The notes below the pieces were generated by a model that saw nothing but the letters and a program-made list of their open reading frames with translations, had not been told where the DNA came from and did no database searches. 64,000 bases of DNA. Source: Lactiplantibacillus modestisalitolerans. Its GTDB lineage: Bacteria > Bacillota > Bacilli > Lactobacillales > Lactobacillaceae. Within the stretch, counting starts at the first letter, position 1; every line of letters begins with the position of its first letter. The position numbers were made by a program, and so were the translations under genes. Location of the stretch: NCBI RefSeq assembly GCF_005405425.1, contig NZ_BJEA01000010.1, forward strand, positions 106,224 through 170,223. The letters run 5' to 3'. Positions 59,059-64,000 of the stretch are shown here, in pieces.

Positions 59059-61149
59059 ATGCGAGCCAAATTGTTTACAGCCCTTCTTGGTCTGTTGACA
59101 GTTATTGCAACGGTCTTCGCACTGGGATCCGTTGCTCGCGCCGATGAAATCCCAGCACTGGGGTTAACCGGTAGTGACGCAACCGTGACGGACCGCTATG
59201 GCCACGTCATTACGGACACGAATACGTTAAGCAAATGGGAAGACTATACTGTGCAGTATAACTGGTCAATTCGAGATGGGCAACCAATTGCGGATGGCGA
59301 TACGACGACGGTGACGTTACCAAACGGGGCCGTCGCGCCGGTCAACCTTAGTTTTCCGTTGAAAGATAATAATGGGCGCGTTGTTGGGACTTTTGCAATC
59401 CAGGCCGGGCAAACGACCGGGACCATTACGTTTAACGATGCGTTGTCGCAAACTGGGACGAACCGGACGGGAACCCTCCAATTTTTCGCGAAGGGGACCG
59501 TTGATAACGACGTACACTTTGACTGGTCAATCAACAAAATTGGTTGGATTGGGGATTATGACGCCAACGGCTTACCGTCAACGTTAGCGTGGAACGTGGC
59601 GTTTAACCCAACCGGTCAGAATTTGGGAACGGTCACGGTCACCGATACCCTGGGGCCAAATCAGACCTTTATTCCGGGTTCGGTTGTGGCTCAAACTGGG
59701 AGCTACAATGACGTCGGTAACTTCATTCAAAGTGGGACGACCACGCCAACCGTAGCGGTCAATGGTAACCAGATTACGTTTACGTTCCATGACATTACGA
59801 CCGCGGTGAACATGGTCTACAACGTTCAGTTAGCCAACGTGACGGAAAATAGTAACAATTGGACGAATTCAGCATCGATGAACGGCGTCACGATTAGTAG
59901 CAACGTTAGTTACGGCGGTGATGGGACCGGGAATGGTGAGGACCACCTCGGGAGCATCATGCTGTTAAAGGAAGACGCGGATACGAAGGCACCGTTGAGT
60001 GGCGCTGAGTACGAGTTGCAAGACAGTGCCGGCAACGTGATTCAGTCAGGATTGACGACGAATGCCAACGGTGAGCTGATCATCAGCAACTTACGGTTAG
60101 GTAACTATCAGTTAGTTGAAACGAAAGCGCCAACGGGTTATCAGCTGGATTCAACGCCAATTCCGTTCACAATTGATTTGAATACTGCGCGTGAATTAAC
60201 GGACTTGACGCAGTCAAACCAAAAGCTGCCAGTGGCCCCAACGACTGGTGAGGTTGTTTTAACGAAAACCGCGTTTGATACGCAGGAGCCGTTAGCCGGA
60301 GCGGTTTATCAATTGACCGACGGCACTGGTCAAGTGCTGAAAACGGGGCTGACAACTGATCAAACTGGTCAGTTATCGGTCGCCGGCTTAGCACCTGGTG
60401 ACTATCAATTCGTTGAAACGCAGGCCCCAACCGGGTACCAATTGAACGCCACACCAATCAAGTTTACGATTACGAGTGGTCAGACGGCGCCCGTTAAGGT
60501 GAGCGCCACCAATCAGCCAATTGAAGCGGCTCCGGGCGAACCTGGAAATCCTGGCACCACTGAGCCGGAGAATCCAGGAACGACTGAACCTGAAAATCCT
60601 GGCACCACTGAGCCGGAGAATCCAGGAACAACTGAACCTGAAAATCCTGGTACCACAGAGCCGGAGAATCCAGGAACAACTGAACCTGAGAACCCAGGTA
60701 CTAGTCAGCCGGGAACAACTGAACCCGGGACGACCGCACCTGGAACCAGTACTCCGGGGACGACTGGTCCGGCGCAACCCGGGACTGGCGAACCAGATTT
60801 AGGTCAACCGGAGACGCCAGCACCAGCGACGCCAGCACCGGCTAAGCCGCAGCCCGCGCCGAGTCAACCCGCACCCACAACACCAACTGTGCCAGGGGTG
60901 ACCGCACCAGCAACGGGCGCTAGTCAAGCTGGTTCAACGGCGACGATTGGTCAAACGGGTCAGGCGTCCAGCAATGGTTCAGCCGCGACCGTTAATGGTC
61001 AGCGGCCAGCCAATGCCATTACGCCAGCGGTTAACCAGTTGCCACAAACTGGTGAACGGCGTTCGCAACCGCTCGCAGTTGTAGTTGGCTTAGCCCTACT
61101 GTTAATGCTAATTGGTTTTAGCGTTTATACTGTTCGGCGGCAAGGCTAG
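59059..61149 (+). CDS. LPQTGE-anchored adhesin with SdrG-like and two CnaB/SpaA domains
   Basis: The wall protein has 696 residues. A signal peptide (1-29) precedes adhesin domains (about 30-295) related to those of the 51118-52707 protein (YTVQYNWSI, GDTTTVTLP). Two CnaB/SpaA-type domains follow (about 300-385 and 397-480). Each has the Lys (LLKEDADTK, LTKTAFDTQ) and Glu (LVETKAPTGYQL, FVETQAPTGYQL) expected to form an isopeptide bond. Repeated PENPGTTE units (about 493-554) span the wall. LPQTGE is at about 660. The ATG follows GGGGGAAAG. The domain plan fits a collagen- or matrix-binding adhesin or a pilin-like protein; no sortase gene is adjacent. Confidence 0.9.
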   Translation: MRAKLFTALLGLLTVIATVFALGSVARADEIPALGLTGSDATVTDRYGHVITDTNTLSKWEDYTVQYNWSIRDGQPIADGDTTTVTLPNGAVAPVNLSFPLKDNNGRVVGTFAIQAGQTTGTITFNDALSQTGTNRTGTLQFFAKGTVDNDVHFDWSINKIGWIGDYDANGLPSTLAWNVAFNPTGQNLGTVTVTDTLGPNQTFIPGSVVAQTGSYNDVGNFIQSGTTTPTVAVNGNQITFTFHDITTAVNMVYNVQLANVTENSNNWTNSASMNGVTISSNVSYGGDGTGNGEDHLGSIMLLKEDADTKAPLSGAEYELQDSAGNVIQSGLTTNANGELIISNLRLGNYQLVETKAPTGYQLDSTPIPFTIDLNTARELTDLTQSNQKLPVAPTTGEVVLTKTAFDTQEPLAGAVYQLTDGTGQVLKTGLTTDQTGQLSVAGLAPGDYQFVETQAPTGYQLNATPIKFTITSGQTAPVKVSATNQPIEAAPGEPGNPGTTEPENPGTTEPENPGTTEPENPGTTEPENPGTTEPENPGTTEPENPGTSQPGTTEPGTTAPGTSTPGTTGPAQPGTGEPDLGQPETPAPATPAPAKPQPAPSQPAPTTPTVPGVTAPATGASQAGSTATIGQTGQASSNGSAATVNGQRPANAITPAVNQLPQTGERRSQPLAVVVGLALLLMLIGFSVYTVRRQG
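60540..60700 (+). repeat. Tandem coding repeats (PENPGTTE units)
   Basis: Seven or so 24-bp units within the wall-spanning region of the adhesin, alternating between two codon versions. Confidence 0.75.
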
Positions 61150-61171
61150 TCACAAGTTAACAGTGGCTGAT

Positions 61172-61217
61172 TAAATCCGCATCCTTGAACGAATTGTTCA
61201 GGGGTGCGGATTTTTTT
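61172..61217 (+). terminator. Terminator of the adhesin gene
   Basis: AAATCCGCA and TGAAC arms pair with GTTCA and TGCGGATTT, followed by T7. Confidence 0.85.
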
Positions 61218-61223
61218 AGTTCA

Positions 61224-61322
61224 TAATATGTGATGTCAAGCTGTTAAAACAGGGTCAAGCTAGCCACCCGGTTACCCCCGCTGCTGGCGGCAACCGCAAC
61301 ACCAATTGGTACAGAACCATTT
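61224..61322 (-). repeat. Dispersed repeat family B, deletion form
   Basis: The left tip (ATATGTGATGTCAAGCTG) is joined directly to the right segment (CCGGTTACCCCCGCTGCTGG, CACCAATTGGTACAGA). This shows that the two segments belong to one element. Confidence 0.65.
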
Positions 61323-61406
61323 TTCCGGCGCGGGGCTGGTCTCTGAAAAATTCGGGTGAATGTGCTAAGCTATGGCGACAATCAATTAAGAATGGGGTTA
61401 TTAAAT

Positions 61407-61625
61407 ATGGATTATTCCGCATTATTAGGACCGGACCGCTACGATTTAGCTGTGCAATTAGCTGGTCAGTACCACCTTGATCCGAGCCAGGTGCTGTTTG
61501 GTTACTTGCAAGTTGTCAGTCGGATGACGGGGGCGCAGCCGGATGACCCGGCGGACTTAAAGGATCCGCGGGTGCGCGCCGCCATCAATACCGAATTTGA
61601 TCACTTTTTGAAACGCCGGCACTAG
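61407..61625 (+). CDS. Small protein, unknown function
   Basis: This 72-residue soluble, mainly helical protein starts MDYSALLGPDRYDLAVQLA. The ATG is preceded by GGGG at a slightly long distance. It overlaps the 3' end of the converging Ntn hydrolase gene by 4 bp. I do not recognise the family. The composition looks coding (QLAGQYHLDPSQVLFGYLQ), but the evidence is moderate. Confidence 0.6.
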   Translation: MDYSALLGPDRYDLAVQLAGQYHLDPSQVLFGYLQVVSRMTGAQPDDPADLKDPRVRAAINTEFDHFLKRRH

Positions 61626-62572
61626 TCCGCGCGAAAGATAAACGGCGCGTGCCAAGTCGCGGCCATCGTCGGCGTTAATTGGATTTGTTGGTGTCGCAGC
61701 GTCGTGCGCGCAACGAAGTGGTAAGTCGCGTGTGTTAAATCAATTACACTGCGGTAGTGGGTGTAGTTGTGACTGACCTGGTTGCGCTTGGCCGGGTCGA
61801 AGGGAATGCTCACGGCTGCCAGCCAGTCGAGTAGGGTCGTTGGCGCCTGGGCGGGCGTGAGTTGCGGACTACCGAGGCGGCGAATCGCCATGTGATTAAA
61901 GCGCCGGGTGGGCACCACCCCACTGGGTAAAGGACGCTGAGACGCAACCCAATTTTGGGCCGCGGTTCGGACAGCTTCAAACGGCTGGTCCGCAACGTCG
62001 AGTAGCCGCCGCAAGTTCGTTAAGTGAACGGGTAAGGTCGGCGTGTTTGTTAGAACGCCCGCCGGATTGGCTTGCGCGTGCAGGGTGGGCGTGGTCGGTT
62101 CAATTACGATTTGGGCGCCAGTTTGATCACTGATGAACCAGTGGAAGGGGTAGACCTGATCAGCACCGCCCCACAGGCCGGCAACTAGGTTGACCCGTGG
62201 TAGGTCAGCTTGAACTTCGGCCACGGTGGCGTGTTCACCGAGGACCCAGTTGATGAAGCCCTGTGGGGTTAGGTTAATTTGGTCGGTTTGGGCGGCTGAC
62301 TGGTAGTGCACGGCGTGTGGCAGGTAAAGTTCGGCACAGGTCAGCCCGGCTTCGTTGAGACCGTCCGCCATCAAACAGCTCGCAAAGTGAATTGGAAGGC
62401 GGCCGCCGCCTAAGATGGCGTAGCGGGTCGTGCGGTTAGTTTGTAGGCCGGTGGGCCACTGATAGCCCCGGGGCAAAAAGATTGGTCGCCAGGGCGTGGT
62501 CGTGGGAAAGTCCATGGTGCGCGCGAAGTAGTGACCGCCGCGCGTATCGGTATAGGTAAGGCTCGTACACAT
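61622..62572 (-). CDS. Choloylglycine hydrolase family enzyme, penicillin V acylase-like
   Basis: The 316-residue Ntn hydrolase exposes Cys2 as the N-terminal nucleophile after Met removal (MCTSLTY). Arg18 and Asp21 (FARTMDF), Asn176 (LTNTP) and the TRRF Arg near 223 complete the site. Bile salt hydrolases have Asn at the position where this protein has Tyr83 (CAELYLP). Tyr there is typical of penicillin V acylases such as the B. sphaericus enzyme. So I expect acylase rather than bile salt activity, perhaps on N-acyl homoserine lactones or similar amides. The ATG follows AAAGGAGC. Confidence 0.88.
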   Translation of the reverse strand: MCTSLTYTDTRGGHYFARTMDFPTTTPWRPIFLPRGYQWPTGLQTNRTTRYAILGGGRLPIHFASCLMADGLNEAGLTCAELYLPHAVHYQSAAQTDQINLTPQGFINWVLGEHATVAEVQADLPRVNLVAGLWGGADQVYPFHWFISDQTGAQIVIEPTTPTLHAQANPAGVLTNTPTLPVHLTNLRRLLDVADQPFEAVRTAAQNWVASQRPLPSGVVPTRRFNHMAIRRLGSPQLTPAQAPTTLLDWLAAVSIPFDPAKRNQVSHNYTHYRSVIDLTHATYHFVARTTLRHQQIQLTPTMAATWHAPFIFRAD

Positions 62573-62764
62573 GCAAAAGCGCTCCTTTCGTTGCCCTTAG
62601 TATACGCTTACAATGACCGGCCGCCAAAGCATCGGTTTTCGTGAACGACCTAATTAAATGTTAATTGACATTAGAAAAGGGTAATTTTGTAGGCTCATTA
62701 TTTTCCAATCTTTAAAAGCGTGTTATAATAATGTTTCAATAACTATCAAAGCGAGGTCTTCATA

Positions 62765-63823
62765 GTGAGTGGATATAACGTCGCGATCGTTGGCGCAACC
62801 GGTGCAGTCGGTGCACGGATGATCAAAATGGTGGAACAAACAAGTTTACCGGTTAATTCGGTTAAGCTGTTGGCATCAAGTCGTTCAGCAGGTAAGCAAC
62901 TTCAATTTAACGGCCAAGCATTAACGGTTGAAGAAACCGTTCCTGAATCATTCGAAGGAATTGATTTGGCACTGTTTTCAGCGGGTGGGTCGGTCTCCAA
63001 GAAGTTTGCCCCCGAAGCCGTTAAACGCGGTGCGGTGGTTGTTGACAATACGAGTGCGTTTCGGATGGATCCAAAGATTCCGTTGGTCGTTCCCGAAGTA
63101 AACCCCGAAGCCCTGAAATTACATCACGGTATCGTGGCGAACCCGAACTGTTCGACGATTCAAATGGTGGTTGCGTTGGAACCAATTCGCAAGGCCTTTG
63201 GGTTGAAGCGGGTCATTGTTTCAACTTATCAAGCCGTTAGTGGTGCGGGTAACCGGGCCTTAAAGGAATTACACGATGAAACGCAAGCCTACTTAAACGG
63301 TGAAGAAATGCACGCGGAAATTTTACCAACTGCTGGGGATAAGAAACATTATCCGATCGCCTTCAACGCGCTCCCACAAATTGACGTGTTTGAAGAAGAC
63401 GGTTACACCCATGAAGAATGGAAAATGATCCACGAAACCAAGAAGATTATGTTGAATGATATGGATGCGAAGGACATTAAGGTAACGGCTACCTGTGTTC
63501 GGATTCCAGTTCCAGTGAGTCATTCAGAATCAATTTACTTCGAAGTTGAGGATCCAAAGGCCACGGTCAAGGGCATTCAAGATGCTTTGGCAGCGGCACC
63601 GGGCATCGTCTTGCAAGACGACCCTGATCACCAAATTTACCCGCAGGCTCACAACGCCGAAGGGTCCCGCGACACGTTCGTTGGTCGGATTCGGCCGGAT
63701 CAAGAAACGCCGCAAGCTTTCCAGATGTGGAACGTTTCTGACAACATGTTGAAGGGGGCTGCTTGGAATTCGGTTCAGATTGCTGAAACGATGCACAAGA
63801 TGGGCTTATTACACATGCAATAA
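62765..63823 (+). CDS. asd: Aspartate-semialdehyde dehydrogenase
   Basis: This 352-residue enzyme makes aspartate semialdehyde from aspartyl phosphate with NADPH, for lysine/diaminopimelate, threonine and methionine. The N-terminal Rossmann motif is [14 protein letters not shown]. The catalytic Cys129 lies in [10 protein letters not shown], and [11 protein letters not shown] follows. [15 protein letters not shown] is in the dimer domain, typical of the Gram-positive type. The start is GTG with GCGAGG in front, after a TATAAT -10 box at about 62732. No lysine riboswitch consensus is visible upstream. A terminator follows, so the gene is probably monocistronic. Confidence 0.95.
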   Translation: MSGYNVAIVGATGAVGARMIKMVEQTSLPVNSVKLLASSRSAGKQLQFNGQALTVEETVPESFEGIDLALFSAGGSVSKKFAPEAVKRGAVVVDNTSAFRMDPKIPLVVPEVNPEALKLHHGIVANPNCSTIQMVVALEPIRKAFGLKRVIVSTYQAVSGAGNRALKELHDETQAYLNGEEMHAEILPTAGDKKHYPIAFNALPQIDVFEEDGYTHEEWKMIHETKKIMLNDMDAKDIKVTATCVRIPVPVSHSESIYFEVEDPKATVKGIQDALAAAPGIVLQDDPDHQIYPQAHNAEGSRDTFVGRIRPDQETPQAFQMWNVSDNMLKGAAWNSVQIAETMHKMGLLHMQ

Positions 63824-63854
63824 GGTTTTATCAGGTTGACGAGTTGTTGACCAA

Positions 63855-63903
63855 CTAAAAGCGGTTGACGTTAGTTTTAAGACTAATGTCAACCGCTTTT
63901 TGA
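63855..63903 (+). terminator. Terminator of asd
   Basis: AAAAGCGGTTGACGTTAGT pairs almost perfectly with ACTAATGTCAACCGCTTTTT. Confidence 0.9.
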
Positions 63904-63924
63904 GTTCGCTTTAATTCTCGGGCC

Positions 63925-64000
63925 TATGATATTTGGTGTTGATCTGCTAAGAAGGTTGCCAATTGAATTTTCAATCAGTTCGTTGTGATTAGCGAAATAG
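63925..64000 (-). repeat. Dispersed repeat family B, left segment, cut by window end
   Basis: ATATTTGGTGTTGATCTGCT, then GAATTTTCAATCAGTTCG, match the left segment at 14110-14170. The element continues past the right edge. Confidence 0.6.

Noticed and set aside
62573..62764. Lysine riboswitch upstream of asd
   Set aside because: The interval is too short and shows none of the L-box conserved segments.

Overview
The window looks like chromosomal DNA from a Lactobacillaceae bacterium, most like the Lactiplantibacillus/Levilactobacillus side of the family. The evidence is a phosphoketolase tail at the left edge, a methionine T-box leader, an Acm2-like cell-wall hydrolase with an Ala/Ser/Thr-rich region, lactobacillar MucBP adhesins, and four wall-anchored proteins whose sorting motifs all fit LPQTxE. 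Genes are dense and short intrinsic terminators are frequent. I see no rRNA, tRNA, CRISPR array, transposase or prophage. The species cannot be fixed from this sequence alone.

Layout. 0-9 kb: phosphoketolase 3' end, pseudouridine synthase, membrane protein, universal stress protein, secreted GH73 hydrolase, then a structured RNA leader with its own terminator just before lipoate ligase (lplA); two more possible small RNAs lie at 7.4-7.8 kb. 9-21 kb: acetyltransferase, MerR regulator, T-box-controlled sulfur amino-acid enzyme, thioredoxin-like protein, hydrolase, a pepF-regulator-methyltransferase operon, and a YtrA-type GntR regulator with its ABC transporter. 21-32 kb: two large LPQTxE surface proteins, the second with about 19 MucBP-like repeats, flanking a nicotinamidase. 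32-36 kb: MFS exporter and a DXS-like enzyme.

36-46.5 kb is the most coherent metabolic region. It holds two Gfo/Idh/MocA oxidoreductases, a LacI regulator, a HAD phosphatase, an FSA-type aldolase, a YbiW/PflF-type glycyl radical enzyme, a DeoR regulator and a radical-SAM activase. The radical enzyme, activase, aldolase and phosphatase match the set found together in E. coli (ybiV-ybiW-ybiY-fsaA), where YbiW opens 1,5-anhydroglucitol-6-phosphate and FsaA cleaves the product. I infer an anhydrosugar catabolic locus under catabolite control. A carB 3' remnant sits inside it.

46-64 kb: RNase H, nucleoside hydrolase, polyphosphate kinase 2, two paralogous LPQTGE adhesins flanking an envelope block (ferredoxin-NADP reductase-like flavoprotein, membrane glycerophosphodiesterase, LTA synthase), a penicillin-V-acylase-like Ntn hydrolase and asd.

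Two dispersed intergenic repeat families stand out. Family A is a roughly 120-nt long-hairpin element with at least six copies. Its stems change sequence but keep pairing while its loops stay fixed, and some copies begin exactly at an upstream stop codon. Family B is a degenerate repeat that may derive from a short coding sequence.
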